Assembly (NCBI RefSeq): GCF_900111175.1 | Contig: NZ_FOGI01000009.1 | Span: 124,001 to 188,000, forward strand | DNA length: 64,000 nucleotides | Direction of reading: 5' to 3' | Source of the DNA: Actinokineospora terrae | Lineage (GTDB): Bacteria; Actinomycetota; Actinomycetes; Mycobacteriales; Pseudonocardiaceae | Shown: piece after piece, positions 35,301-43,169 of the stretch | Layout of the letters: each line of letters starts with the position of its first letter | Position numbering within the stretch: the first letter of the stretch is position 1 | Position numbers and translations under genes: made by a program | The notes under the pieces: generated by a model | Databases searched by the model: none | Told to the model about the DNA's origin: nothing | The model's input: only the letters and a program-made list of their open reading frames with translations

Positions 35301-37061
35301 GTCGGGCTCACCACCGAGATGGAGCCGATCGGCGAGGCCGTGCAGAAGCGGCGGCGGGTCGACCAGACGCTCGCGCGGTTCTCCAAGGTGCACGACGAGA
35401 TGCGGGCCGAGGAGAAGGCCAAGAAGTCCAAGCGGATCAAGACGCCGTGGGGCTCCGAGGCGGCCGAGCTCGACGACAAGCTCGACGAGCTCGCTGCCAT
35501 GCCCGCCGAGCCGACCGTGGTGGTCGAGCCGGTCGACCGCGGGCCGGACGGCGACGCCGACACCGATGGCGACGACGACAAGCCCAAGCGCGGCCGGTGG
35601 TCGCTGCTGGCGAAGGTGTTCTCCGGGTCGGCCGCCGTGGTCGTGTTCGCCGCGGCCGGGGTCGGCTGGGGCATCAAGCAGTGGGCCGACAACGCCATCG
35701 AGCAGGTGCGCGCGCTCGACCCCGGGTCCGAGTCCATCCAGAACGCGGCAGGCCAGCGCGGCGACGAGAACTTCCTGCTGGTCGGGTCCGACTCCCGCGA
35801 GGGCGCCGACGCCGAGGAGGGCGTCGGCAACTCCAGCGACGTGCCGGGGGCCCGCTCGGACACCGTGATGATCGCGCACATCCCGGCCGACCGCAGCCGC
35901 GTGGTGATCGTGTCCTTCCCGCGCGACCTGGAGATCAACCGGCCCGGCTGCGAGCGGTTCGACGCGAAGGCGGCCAAGTACACCGGCGAGCAGGTCGAGC
36001 CGAAGAAGAACGCGAAGATGAACACCGCCTACCAGGTCGGCGGGCCGCTGTGCGTGACCAAGGTCGTGCAGGAGCTGTCCGGGCTGCAGATCACCCGGTT
36101 CGTCGGCATCGACTTCACCGGCTTCCGCGGCATGGTCGACGCGGTGGACGGGGTCAACGTCTGCGTCGAGAAGCCGATGTTCGACACCAAGCTCAACAAG
36201 TGGATCGTCAAGGACGCGGGCACCGAGGTGGTGCTGCGCGGCGAGCAGGCCCTCGACTTCGTCCGGGCCAGGCACGTGCGCGGCGACCCGACCTCCGACT
36301 ACGGCCGCATCAAGCGCCAGCAGCGGTTCCTGTCCTCGCTGCTGCGCAAGGCGATGTCCGGCCAGGTGCTGCTCGACCCGTCGAAGCTGACCTCGTTCAC
36401 CGGCGAGGTCGCCAAGTCCACCTTCGGCGACAACATCGGCGTCGACTCGCTGATGCAGCTGGGCCAGTCGCTGCAGAACCTGGAGGCGGGCCGGGTCACC
36501 TTCATCACCGTGCCCACCGTCGGCACGTCGAACTCGCGCGGCAACGAGGTGCTGCGCAAGGACGACGCGGACCGGCTGTTCCGGGCGATCATCAACAAGG
36601 AACCGCTGAGCGGCGAGGCCCCGCCACCGCCCGCGACCGACAACGGCGGCACCCAGCAGCAGGCGGCGCCGCTGCGCGAGCCGGTCGACCCGAAGACGCT
36701 CAAGGTGCAGGTGCTCAACGGCGGCAACGAGACCGGCGGCATCGCCAAGCGCACCGCCGAGAAGCTCGAGGCCTTCGGCTTCACCGTGGTCCAGGTCAAC
36801 CCGACGGCGCCCGTGGCGCGGACCGTCGTGCGCTACGGCAAGGGCCACGAGGCCGCCGCGCAGACCCTCGCCTCCACGATCCCGAACGCCACCATGCAGG
36901 AGGACCCGTCGATGTCCGCCGCACTGGTGCTGGTGATCGGCCCCGAGTTCACCGGCCAGGTCGTCGCCCCCGGCACGCCGGGCACGCCCACCCCGACGCC
37001 CGCCCCGAAGCCGCTGCCCGACCTGTCCACGGTCAACGGCTCCGATGTGAAGTGCGCTTAG
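32397..37061 (+). CDS. LytR-CpsA-Psr (LCP) family protein with giant repetitive cytoplasmic tail
   Basis: A 1554-aa protein. Residues about 1-1060 are predicted to be cytoplasmic, disordered and rich in Pro, Arg, Gly, His. The part from about 435 to 925 is built from degenerate repeats around GRTGSHPIPGPDARRPEHD. A basic stretch leads to one membrane helix (about 1070-1093). The extracytoplasmic LCP domain starts at NFLLVGSDSREG near 1124 and includes FPRDLEI and RARHVRGDPTSDYGRIKRQQR; a LytR_C domain starts at VQVLNGGNETGG near 1435. LCP enzymes transfer lipid-linked glycans to peptidoglycan, in this group the arabinogalactan. GTG at 32397 follows GGAG. The corresponding M. tuberculosis gene at this locus is much shorter. 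Confidence 0.9.
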   Translation: MSDDHDRAPGSSSGGKRRAPEPAEQPRRRRRSMEGAGGVSVSDLVERHSGSRSNLMPIPEADEPDEVPRHQGGRRAAQEPASRHSAAREHAAAQEHAARDGAEPDVHRNVISSGGRRSAPELPAPEPPPPPRQEPPRAELPRRSRTATHAVPADILAQSTGQPVERAPRPKRDDDERPTSVADLLGPAASTGKRAKKETFAESASRGRADARRSLPGNPPPPVARHADEPATGRRARQDPVVDEPARRARPDSALDEATPSESRPSPEPRRGIPEAFRRTRPDSGFAESPEQSGQPRRGRPESALDEQTRSDRHRPTSGEPLRRPSSVPSEPTLSERYSRALPDSSRPDRRLPESALNEPNRSEPVRSALSEPSRSEPRRGPAHPVGTPDFPLDDRQVGRPYSENRPPSPGRRGPQEPVGRRQPGGRVPEGPLDAPQGTGSHPAPGRPRDLDHPLESPRGTGSHPAPGRRPAPAPTGQHPIPGPPHATGQHQVPGPQAAGPRRAQPDQAIPGRTGAHPLPDAPGRPDSRFVEHDVPGRNGRPDPRREHDAAGRQPSAGIDPRREGDGPGSNGHPDPRRAGQAYDAAGRNGGHPITGPDVPGSGSRPDPRRSRPEQNAAGRNGAPGADPRTGAHPLPGRTGSHPLPSPDARRTGPEHDGRNGAPRTGAHPIPGPDARRPEHDVPARNGHPDARQPGPEQNMPGRTGSHPLPGVDARRPEHDGAPRTGHPDTRRHGPDQDVPGRTGSHPGPGLDVRRPEPEGPGRNGHPDTRQPGPGQDVPGRTGSHPIPGPDARRPEHDVPARNGYPDARRPGPADQDVPGRTGAHPIPGPDARRPEHDGPGRTGAHPVPGPDVRQNRAPIQGQPGFRGGPLDGPQGTGSHPIPGRGEPVEQGRRLDSPQGTGSHPVPGPQGTGSHPVPGRGESSGGHPVVEGQPKPRIPNQQPPGQSSMPPAPDGKLTPPSGVSPQELVGLTTEMEPIGEAVQKRRRVDQTLARFSKVHDEMRAEEKAKKSKRIKTPWGSEAAELDDKLDELAAMPAEPTVVVEPVDRGPDGDADTDGDDDKPKRGRWSLLAKVFSGSAAVVVFAAAGVGWGIKQWADNAIEQVRALDPGSESIQNAAGQRGDENFLLVGSDSREGADAEEGVGNSSDVPGARSDTVMIAHIPADRSRVVIVSFPRDLEINRPGCERFDAKAAKYTGEQVEPKKNAKMNTAYQVGGPLCVTKVVQELSGLQITRFVGIDFTGFRGMVDAVDGVNVCVEKPMFDTKLNKWIVKDAGTEVVLRGEQALDFVRARHVRGDPTSDYGRIKRQQRFLSSLLRKAMSGQVLLDPSKLTSFTGEVAKSTFGDNIGVDSLMQLGQSLQNLEAGRVTFITVPTVGTSNSRGNEVLRKDDADRLFRAIINKEPLSGEAPPPPATDNGGTQQQAAPLREPVDPKTLKVQVLNGGNETGGIAKRTAEKLEAFGFTVVQVNPTAPVARTVVRYGKGHEAAAQTLASTIPNATMQEDPSMSAALVLVIGPEFTGQVVAPGTPGTPTPTPAPKPLPDLSTVNGSDVKCA
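33700..35180 (+). repeat. Degenerate coding tandem repeats in the LCP gene
   Basis: Units encoding TGSHP(I/L/V/A)PG followed by DARRPEHD, PGRNGHPD and ARxPGPxQD recur more than a dozen times, mostly as units of about 20 or about 40 codons. Codon-level identity between units such as those near 34400 and 34750 is high, which indicates expansion by recombination. Confidence 0.75.
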
Positions 37062-37070
37062 TCGCGCCGC

Positions 37071-37092
37071 GTTCACCTTCGCTTCACCTGGG
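37071..37092 (+). promoter_or_regulatory. PHO box upstream of phoU
   Basis: GTTCACCTTCG followed directly by CTTCACCTGGG gives two adjacent 11-bp direct repeats matching the actinomycete PhoP-box pattern (GTTCACC core). It lies 40 bp before the phoU start. Confidence 0.7.
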
Positions 37093-37131
37093 GATGGCGC
37101 ATCTCCGCGAACGGGCCTCTAGGCTGTGCGC

Positions 37132-37797
37132 ATGCGTGAGGCCTACCATCTCGAACTCGGTCAGCTGGCCACCAATCTCGCGGGCATGTGCTCCAAGGTC
37201 GCTGATGCGATGGAGCTCGCCACGCGTGCGCTGCTCGAGGCGAACCTGAGCATCGCCGAGCAGGTCATCAGCGGCGACGAGGCGATCGACGACGCCCGCT
37301 CGGAGTGCGAGGAGCAGGCGTACGCGCTGCTCGCGCTGCAGGCGCCGGTCGCCACCGACCTGCGGACCGTGCTCGCCGTCATCCACGCCGCGGAGAGCCT
37401 GGAGCGGATGGGCGACCTCGCCCTGCACGTGGCCAAGGTCGCCCGCAGGCGGCACCCGGCCCCCGTGCTCCCCGAGCAGGTGCAGGGCTACTTCGCCGAG
37501 ATGGGCCGGATCGCGGTTGCCCTCGCGCGCAAGGCCGAGGAGGTCATCCACAGCCGGGACGTCGCCGCGGCGCGCGCCATCGAGGACGCCGACGACGAGA
37601 TGGACGACCTGCACCGGCACCTGTTCACCGTGATCATGAACAAGGAGTGGGAGCACGGCGTCGCGTCCGCTGTGGACGTCACCCTGCTCGGCCGGTTCTA
37701 CGAGCGCTACGCCGACCACGCGGTGTCGGTGGCCAAGCGCGTCGTGTTCGTGGTGACCGGCCGGATGCCCGGCTCGCTCACCGGCGACGACCTGTAA
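37132..37797 (+). CDS. phoU: Phosphate signalling protein PhoU
   Basis: A 221-aa all-helical protein with two PhoU three-helix repeats. Each carries a metal-site segment: SLERMGDLALHVAKVA near 88-103 and GRFYERYADHAVSVAKR near 190, with the E-x2-D and E-x2-A-D-H acidic/His patterns. It modulates the PhoR/PhoP system and Pst transporter activity at the membrane face. ATG at 37132; a GTG two codons upstream is possible. A PHO box precedes it and the pst operon, with its own PHO box, faces it about 4.6 kb to the right. Confidence 0.93.
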   Translation: MREAYHLELGQLATNLAGMCSKVADAMELATRALLEANLSIAEQVISGDEAIDDARSECEEQAYALLALQAPVATDLRTVLAVIHAAESLERMGDLALHVAKVARRRHPAPVLPEQVQGYFAEMGRIAVALARKAEEVIHSRDVAAARAIEDADDEMDDLHRHLFTVIMNKEWEHGVASAVDVTLLGRFYERYADHAVSVAKRVVFVVTGRMPGSLTGDDL

Positions 37798-37812
37798 GAC
37801 CCCCAAGTCCGC

Positions 37813-37846
37813 ACCGCCCCGCTCGGGTTCGCCCGGGCGGGGCGGT
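37813..37846. terminator. Strong bidirectional terminator after phoU
   Basis: A 15-bp stem (ACCGCCCCGCTCGGG with CCCGGGCGGGGCGGT, one G-T pair) closes a TTCG tetraloop between the convergent phoU and espG-like genes. Confidence 0.8.
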
Positions 37847-37852
37847 CTCGCG

Positions 37853-38614
37853 TCACCGCCTCGGTGTCGCGGTGGTGATCAGCTCGTCGAGCTGGCGGGT
37901 CAGCCTGGTGGCGTCGGCGGGGGAGTACGTAGCGCGGATAGCGCCGTCTGGCTGGGGCCTGGTCACCGACAGGTAGCGGCCGGACTCGGTGTCGATCCAG
38001 CCGACCGTGCCCACCTCCACCTCGCGGCCGTGGCGGCCCTTGCCGCTCACCGAGTAGAACCCGAACCCGGTGCGCGGGCGCTCCAGCATGGTCGCCGCCA
38101 GCCGCAGCTGGGTGTCCGAAGTGGACCTGGCGGCGCGGACCGGGCGCACGTAACCGCTCTCCTGCGCCTGCGGGGCCTCGGTCACCATCACCGACTGGCC
38201 GGGACCGGCCTGCGCCTTGGGCAGCAGCTCGACCAGCGCCCTGGCCACCGAGCTCGGCGCCATCAGGTCGAACCGGATCGTCTGTCCCTCTTGGACGGCG
38301 AGAACCGCTGTCGCGCCGAGGATCGCGGCCCGTGCCCTGATCGGACGGTCTTTCTCGACGGTGCCCATCACCCCGATGCCGACGTCGTGCTCGCTGGTGA
38401 TCCGCAGCGCCGTCTCGACGTCGTGGTCCACCTCGTCGCGGCCGATGAGTCCACGACCGTAGAGGTCGGTGAACACCGCCTTGGCGATGCGGGCGCGGTC
38501 GTCGAACAGCCTGCCGAAGCTGGGCACCTCGAACGGGAACAGCCTCGGGTTGACCCTGAGCACCTGGCCCAGGGTGTCCACCGCGGCCAGCGACAACGTG
38601 AACGAACGGGGCAT
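37853..38614 (-). CDS. ESX secretion-associated EspG-like chaperone
   Basis: A 253-aa protein of the EspG family, which are cytosolic chaperones that bind PE-PPE pairs before type VII export. Length and layout fit: N-terminal LSLAAVDTLGQVLRVNPRLFPFEVPS, then EVDHDVETALRITSEHDVGIGVMG, and the C-terminal GTVGWIDTESGRYLSV and TRLTRQLDELI. It begins six bases after the stop of the PPE-like gene and is transcribed with it, so the neighbour is its likely client. No membrane core components (EccB, EccC, EccD) are in this window. Confidence 0.85.
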   Translation of the reverse strand: MPRSFTLSLAAVDTLGQVLRVNPRLFPFEVPSFGRLFDDRARIAKAVFTDLYGRGLIGRDEVDHDVETALRITSEHDVGIGVMGTVEKDRPIRARAAILGATAVLAVQEGQTIRFDLMAPSSVARALVELLPKAQAGPGQSVMVTEAPQAQESGYVRPVRAARSTSDTQLRLAATMLERPRTGFGFYSVSGKGRHGREVEVGTVGWIDTESGRYLSVTRPQPDGAIRATYSPADATRLTRQLDELITTATPRR

Positions 38615-38620
38615 CGAGTG

Positions 38621-40297
38621 CTATCCGCCGATCACCGGTGGCGCGGTCATCTCGTCGGTGCCGAAGACCTCGTCCGGGTCGGCCTCGACCAGGTACGACG
38701 GACGGGTGTGCTCCTCGTCCTCGCCGCCCTGACCACGGCCGCCGCCACCCATCCCGCCACCCATGCCCGCGCCGCCACCGCGACCGGCCGCACCAGCGGC
38801 ACCGCCGCGGCCCATCGCCGCCTGCTCCGCGGCGAGCGCGCCCGCGCCCGCACCCATGCCGGGGCCGAGCGCGCCGGACCTGGCGCCGAGGCCACCGCCA
38901 CCGGTGCCCGCACCGCCACCTCCGCCGCCGCCCGCACCACCACCGGCTCCGCCGCCGAAGCCGCCACCGGGGCCGCGTCCGCCGCCGAAACCACCGCCAC
39001 GGCGGGTGATGTCGTCACCACCGCCGAACGAGCCGCCGGGCATGGGCGCGAGGCCGCCGGGCAGGGTCGGGTTCGGGTTGGGATTGGGGTTCGGATTCGG
39101 GTTGGGGAACGGCCTGCCGGGGTTGGTGCCGGGGTCGCCGGGGTTCCAGGTGCCGGGGTTCGTGCCGCCGGGGTTCGTCCCACCCGGGGTCGTGCCGCCC
39201 GGGTTCGCACCGCCGCCGGGGCCGGTGCCGGGCTGAAAACCGCCGCCGGGCACCGGGGAGACACCGGTGCCGTTCTCGCCGTGGCCGCCGTTGGGGCGGT
39301 AGCCGCCGGTCGGGCTGTCCTTGCCGTTGTGGCGGAGGTTGACGTCCTGGTTGCCGGGGTCCTTGACGCCCTTGCCGTCGTCGAGGGTCTTCGCGTCGTC
39401 GCCGGTCGAGTCGCCCATCTGCGGCGGGGCGGCGAAAGCGGGCATCGTCGAGGACGTGCCGAGGGAACTGTCGTAGGTGGTGACGACCCTGGCCGCTTCC
39501 TCGCGCGCGTTCTGGCTCTCGCGGTAGTCGTTGACGTACATCGCCGACTTGCGGACCAGGTCCAGCGGGTTCGTGGTCGTCATCAGGTCCCGGCTCGCCG
39601 CCGACGCGTCGAACGGCACCTCGTCGGGCATCGAGTTCTTCGCGTCCGCCAGCGCCGTCGACTGCAACCCGGCCTGGGTCCCGGCCAACTGCGCGCTCTG
39701 GCCCGCCGTGCCCACCCAGTTGCCGATCCCGACCATGAACAACCGCGCCGAGTCCCCCGCCTCGCCCTTCCAGTCCGCCTGGCTGTCGTTGACCGCCGAC
39801 GCCACCTCGGACTGGAACCGGGTCATCGCGTTGCCCGCGTTCAGGTACAGCTCACCCATCTCACCGACCTGGTCGGGGTCGACGTCCTGGGTCACCATCG
39901 GCTTGAGGTCCCCGTGCGCGAAGTTGGCGTAGTTCGTGCACTGCATCCCCGGCGGCTGCCGCGTGTCCACCCCGGCGGCCAACTCCCGCGCCTGCGCCGA
40001 CATGTCCTGGTTGTACTGCTGCTCCACATCGCTGTTGCGGTTGAACCGCTTCCACAACCCCGGCCAGAACGGCGCGTCGTCGATGTCCTGGTCGACCTGC
40101 TGCTCGGCCCGGTCGTGCACGTCCGCACTCGTGTCGGAGGTGCCCTTGCGGTCGATGTAGAACTCACTGCTGCTGTCGTAGGTCCGGTCGTACCCGGACG
40201 CCCCGGGGTCGTAGTTCGGACTACTCGGATCGGAGACGTCCACCGTCCCCGGGTCCCCCCGGTGCGGCGTGTACGCCGTCCGCGCCTGACCAGGCAT
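38621..40297 (-). CDS. PPE/WXG100-like ESX substrate with Gly-rich tail
   Basis: A 558-aa protein. Residues about 115-260 form a helical domain with a central ADWKGEAGDSAR turn of the WxG type, as in PPE-like type VII substrates. Before it lies an acidic, Tyr/Asp-rich N-terminus. After about 300 the chain is low complexity: repeated NPGGT/NPG units, a run of PN dipeptides and long GGG tracts. It ends with a short acidic segment (HTRPSYLVEADPDEVFGTDE) of the kind seen at the C-terminus of many actinobacterial PPE-like proteins. ATG at 40297. It is co-transcribed with the EspG-like gene and lies downstream of the lipoprotein and WXG-like genes. Confidence 0.8.
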   Translation of the reverse strand: MPGQARTAYTPHRGDPGTVDVSDPSSPNYDPGASGYDRTYDSSSEFYIDRKGTSDTSADVHDRAEQQVDQDIDDAPFWPGLWKRFNRNSDVEQQYNQDMSAQARELAAGVDTRQPPGMQCTNYANFAHGDLKPMVTQDVDPDQVGEMGELYLNAGNAMTRFQSEVASAVNDSQADWKGEAGDSARLFMVGIGNWVGTAGQSAQLAGTQAGLQSTALADAKNSMPDEVPFDASAASRDLMTTTNPLDLVRKSAMYVNDYRESQNAREEAARVVTTYDSSLGTSSTMPAFAAPPQMGDSTGDDAKTLDDGKGVKDPGNQDVNLRHNGKDSPTGGYRPNGGHGENGTGVSPVPGGGFQPGTGPGGGANPGGTTPGGTNPGGTNPGTWNPGDPGTNPGRPFPNPNPNPNPNPNPTLPGGLAPMPGGSFGGGDDITRRGGGFGGGRGPGGGFGGGAGGGAGGGGGGGAGTGGGGLGARSGALGPGMGAGAGALAAEQAAMGRGGAAGAAGRGGGAGMGGGMGGGGRGQGGEDEEHTRPSYLVEADPDEVFGTDEMTAPPVIGG

Positions 40298-40316
40298 GAC
40301 CTACCTCCCAGCTACC

Positions 40317-40871
40317 TCAGGGCAATTCAGGTTCGACAAGCTTCGCCGCGTCCAACGCGGGCGCGCACAGCTTCTGCCCATCACCACCGGTGGCGACCAC
40401 GTCGACCCTCGACTTGGCACCCAACTCGAGCGCGATGAAGCAACTCGACTTGCTCGGACCGAGGAAGCGGGCGGCCTTGCGGGAACCGACCTCGATCCGC
40501 TCGACGCTACCGGAGGCCACGGCGTCATCCAGGCCGACGTCGTCGTGGACGGCGATGCCCACCAGGTAGCTGTCGGCGACGCTCCCCTTGTCGACCCGCC
40601 ACTCGCACGACGGGGTCGACCCACCTTTCGCCTTCCCCGAGCCGGACACACCGATCGCCGCCGCCGCCGAAGAGGTGAGCAGCTCACACGGCTTGAGCGA
40701 GTCGACGGGCGAGGCGGAGGTGGTCGTCTTGGAGGTGGTCGGCGCCGTGCTGGGTACGCCCGTCCGACCAGCGTCCCCGCTGGGAACCGGACTGCCCCCC
40801 TCGGCGCTCGTGCAAGCACCCGCGGCCAACGCCAGCACAGCTACCGGAACGAGCAATAACGTCCTTCTCAC
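40317..40871 (-). CDS. DUF3558 lipoprotein, copy 1
   Basis: A 184-aa secreted lipoprotein. The signal sequence RRTLLLVPVAVLALAAGAC ends in the lipobox AAGAC; a Ser/Thr/Pro linker follows. The DUF3558 core has the pattern LKPCELLTSSAAAAIGV ... CEWRVDKG with conserved cysteines. The GTG at 40871 follows a G-rich site; a GTG at 40901 would add ten residues. A paralogue lies at 41383-41925. These proteins are common beside ESX genes in Pseudonocardiaceae and their function is unknown. Confidence 0.82.
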   Translation of the reverse strand: MRRTLLLVPVAVLALAAGACTSAEGGSPVPSGDAGRTGVPSTAPTTSKTTTSASPVDSLKPCELLTSSAAAAIGVSGSGKAKGGSTPSCEWRVDKGSVADSYLVGIAVHDDVGLDDAVASGSVERIEVGSRKAARFLGPSKSSCFIALELGAKSRVDVVATGGDGQKLCAPALDAAKLVEPELP

Positions 40872-40903
40872 GAGCCCCCCATACCCTTCCAGTTCGCGCA
40901 CAC

Positions 40904-41284
40904 TCAGTACTTGGTCGCGTTCGAGTCGTCCGTGGCACGGTAGTTGGCCATCGCCTGCTTGATGCCCTCCTCGGCCTTCACCAGCGACTCCCTGAACTGC
41001 TTCAACTGGGTGACGAAACCCCGCTCATCCCCGGCGACCTGCTGCAGGAAAGGCTTCATGACCTCGGCGTTGTTCGAGCTACCCAGCTTGGGCGACTGCA
41101 GCAGGAGATCGAACCCGAACTGCTGGCCATCGACCCATTCGGCCATGTTGCGAATGGCGGTCAGGAGGGCTTCGCCGCCGCGTTCGTTGACGGAGAAGCG
41201 GCCGGAGGCGGCGTTGCCCGCGAAGTCGTCCATGGCGCGGCCGATGGCGCTGAGCGGGGCGCCCGGCCCTTCGTCGATGTACAT
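40904..41284 (-). CDS. WXG100-like small helical protein
   Basis: A 126-aa helical protein (MYIDEGPGAPLSAIGRAMDD at the start, LLTAIRNMAEWVDGQQFGFDLLLQSPK in the middle, FVTQLKQFRESLVKAEEGIKQAMANY at the end). Size, alpha-helical hairpin layout and position between two DUF3558 lipoproteins fit an ESX partner or substrate. A strict WxG turn is not present. ATG at 41284 follows GGGGGC; longer upstream frames extend into a C-rich region and are not credible. Confidence 0.7.
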   Translation of the reverse strand: MYIDEGPGAPLSAIGRAMDDFAGNAASGRFSVNERGGEALLTAIRNMAEWVDGQQFGFDLLLQSPKLGSSNNAEVMKPFLQQVAGDERGFVTQLKQFRESLVKAEEGIKQAMANYRATDDSNATKY

Positions 41285-41382
41285 CGTTGCCCCCGAATAC
41301 CGTTCGGACTCCGGGGGCACCGTACCAACAGCCCCGCGGGCGCGTCCTGGTTGTGACGCATCCGGGGTGGGGGGTGGTTCCG

Positions 41383-41925
41383 TCAGGGCAGGGCGGGTTC
41401 GACCTGCTTGGCGGCCTCCAGGGCCGGGCCGCACAGTGCCTCGGGGTCCTCGCCGGTGACCTGGACGTCCACCCGGGAGGTGGGGGTGATCTCCAGGCCG
41501 AGGGCGCACCCGGCGCTGCCGCGGGTGAAGAAGCGGGCGGCGGAGTGGGCGCCGACGTTGAGGTACTCGATCTCCTTGTCGGTCTTGATGTCGGCGACGC
41601 CGGTGGACTCGTAGATCACCACGGCGATGGTGTAGCTCTCCGCGACGGTGCCCTTGTCGACCCGCCACTCGCACTGGCGGGCCTTGGAGGTGCTCGCGGG
41701 CTTGCCCACGCCGGTCACACCTAGAGGCCTGAGGGCGGCGGCGGGGAGCAGGTCGCAGGGCTGGGCGGCCTGCAGCGCGCGCGGGTCGGGCTGCGGACGG
41801 CCGTTGGTCGAGGTGGTGCCCGCAGGCGCGCCCGGGGCGGGGAGGGCGGTACCCCCGGTTTGCGTCGTGCAGGCGGCGCAGAGCACCACCAGCAGGGCGG
41901 CCGGGACATGCCAAGGACGGCTCAC
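41383..41925 (-). CDS. DUF3558 lipoprotein, copy 2
   Basis: A 180-aa lipoprotein paralogous to the one at 40317-40871. Signal sequence HVPAALLVVLCAACTTQ with lipobox LCAAC, a Pro/Thr linker, then AAQPCDLLPAAALRPLGV and CEWRVDKGT. Both copies share this core (QCEWRVDKGTVAESY here, SCEWRVDKGSVADSY there). The GTG at 41925 follows GGGGAG. It is the first gene of the leftward ESX-type block. Confidence 0.82.
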   Translation of the reverse strand: MSRPWHVPAALLVVLCAACTTQTGGTALPAPGAPAGTTSTNGRPQPDPRALQAAQPCDLLPAAALRPLGVTGVGKPASTSKARQCEWRVDKGTVAESYTIAVVIYESTGVADIKTDKEIEYLNVGAHSAARFFTRGSAGCALGLEITPTSRVDVQVTGEDPEALCGPALEAAKQVEPALP

Positions 41926-42050
41926 TGATCTCCCCAACGGTGTTGACGGTGAGCGGACCCCGTTGGGGACGGTATCAATGCGGGTGGGGCGGTGGTGGGG
42001 GGAGTTGGGAAGTCGCCCGTCTGGGCCAGTACTGGTTGCCGGTGCGGGGT

Positions 42051-42315
42051 CGGCTCGCCTGCGGCATTGCGTGGGGGACGGCTCGGCTTCGCCATTGCAG
42101 GGGGACGCGAGTTTCGAGCTGTGCTCGATGCGGCGAACTTGTTTTGCGCGGGGCCCCTGCGACCTCCTGGGAAGAGCACAAAGGCGGGCCTGAAGAGACG
42201 GCCCTCCCCCGCGCGGAGAGCTTACGGACGCCGCCACCCCGCACAAAACAAGTCCGCCCCATCGAGCCGGCCTGGCACCAGCGACTCCGAGGAGCGCTTG
42301 TCGGCCAACGTTGTT
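42051..42315 (+). repeat. Intergenic inverted-terminus element, copy 1
   Basis: The core runs 42123-42267 (145 bp) and is bounded by 31-bp inverted ends (42123-42153 and 42237-42267, 28 of 31 identical) that contain CTTGTTTTG. Homology to copy 2 continues into both flanks: about 72 bp left, including GTTTCGAGCTGT, and 48 bp right, including CACCAGCGACTCCGAGGAGC. It lies between the ESX-type block and pstB. Short open frames in it (for example beginning MRRTCFARG) are not considered genes. Confidence 0.8.
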
Positions 42316-42337
42316 GACCCTAGGTACAAGAAAAGGC

Positions 42338-42369
42338 AGGGGGCCGGGTGCGTGTGCGCCCAGCCCCCT
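42338..42369 (-). terminator. Rho-independent terminator of the pst operon
   Basis: Read leftward, AGGGGGCTGGG pairs with CCCGGCCCCCT (11 bp, one G-T pair, 10-nt loop). A T run follows (complement of AAAA at 42331-42334). It begins 16 bases after the pstB stop. Confidence 0.85.
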
Positions 42370-42384
42370 CGCCGACAGAAATGA

Positions 42385-43161
42385 TCAGCCGAAGCGGCCG
42401 GAGATGTAGTCTTCGGTGGCTTTTTGGCTGGGGTTGGAGAAGATGCGCTCGGTGTCGTCGAGTTCGACGAGGCGGCCGGGTTGGCCTACGCCTGCGAGGT
42501 TGAAGAAGGCGGTTTGGTCGCTCACGCGGGCGGCTTGCTGCATGTTGTGCGTGACGATGACGATGGTGAAGTCCTTCTTCAGCTCCTGGATGAGGTCCTC
42601 GATCGCCAGGGTGGAGATGGGGTCCAGGGCGGAGCAGGGCTCGTCCATCAGCAGGACGTCGGGTTGCACCGCGATGGCGCGGGCGATGCAGAGGCGCTGC
42701 TGCTGGCCGCCGGAGAGGCCGCCGCCGGGGCGGGTGAGGCGGTCCTTGACCTCGGCCCAGAGGTTGGCGCCGCGCAGGGCCTGCTCGGCGACCTCGTCGA
42801 GCTTCTTGCGGTCGCCCTCGCCTGCCAGCTTCAGCCCGGCCACCACGTTGTCGCGGATGGACATGGTGGGGAAGGGGTTGGGGCGCTGGAAGACCATGCC
42901 GATGGTGCGGCGCACGGAGACCGGGTCGACGGTGGAGGCGTAGATGTCCTCGCCGTCGAGCAGGACCTTGCCCTCGGCGCGGGCGCCGGGGATGACCTCG
43001 TGCATGCGGTTGAGCGAGCGGAGCACGGTGGACTTGCCGCAGCCGGACGGGCCGATGAAGGCGGTCACGTTGCGCGGCGGCACCGCCAGCGACACCCCGT
43101 CGACGGCGTGGAACTTGCCGTAGAAGAGGTTCAGGTCCTTGACATCGATGCGCTTGGCCAT
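42385..43161 (-). CDS. pstB: Phosphate ABC transporter ATP-binding protein PstB
   Basis: A 258-aa ATPase of the high-affinity phosphate importer. Walker A GPSGCGKST near 36, signature LSGGQQQRLCIARA near 150, Walker B VLLMDEPCSALDP near 170, H-loop IVIVTHNMQQAARVSD near 203. ATG at 43161 is eight bases after the pstA stop. Last gene of the pstSCAB operon. Confidence 0.96.
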   Translation of the reverse strand: MAKRIDVKDLNLFYGKFHAVDGVSLAVPPRNVTAFIGPSGCGKSTVLRSLNRMHEVIPGARAEGKVLLDGEDIYASTVDPVSVRRTIGMVFQRPNPFPTMSIRDNVVAGLKLAGEGDRKKLDEVAEQALRGANLWAEVKDRLTRPGGGLSGGQQQRLCIARAIAVQPDVLLMDEPCSALDPISTLAIEDLIQELKKDFTIVIVTHNMQQAARVSDQTAFFNLAGVGQPGRLVELDDTERIFSNPSQKATEDYISGRFG

Positions 43162-43169
43162 TGTCCCGC

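Noticed and set aside
34299..37076. 925-codon open frame antisense to the LCP gene
   Set aside because: Low-complexity His/Gly/Arg/Val translation with no motifs; the sense strand encodes clear LCP and LytR_C domains.
39060..39240. Non-coding satellite in the PPE-like gene
   Set aside because: The repeats keep the reading frame and encode Pro-Asn and Asn-Pro-Gly-Gly units typical of PPE-like tails.
42123..42384. Small open frames inside the repeat elements, such as those starting MRRTCFARG or MRWTCFAWG
   Set aside because: They exist because the element sequence is repeated, are found on both strands, and lack ribosome sites and codon bias.
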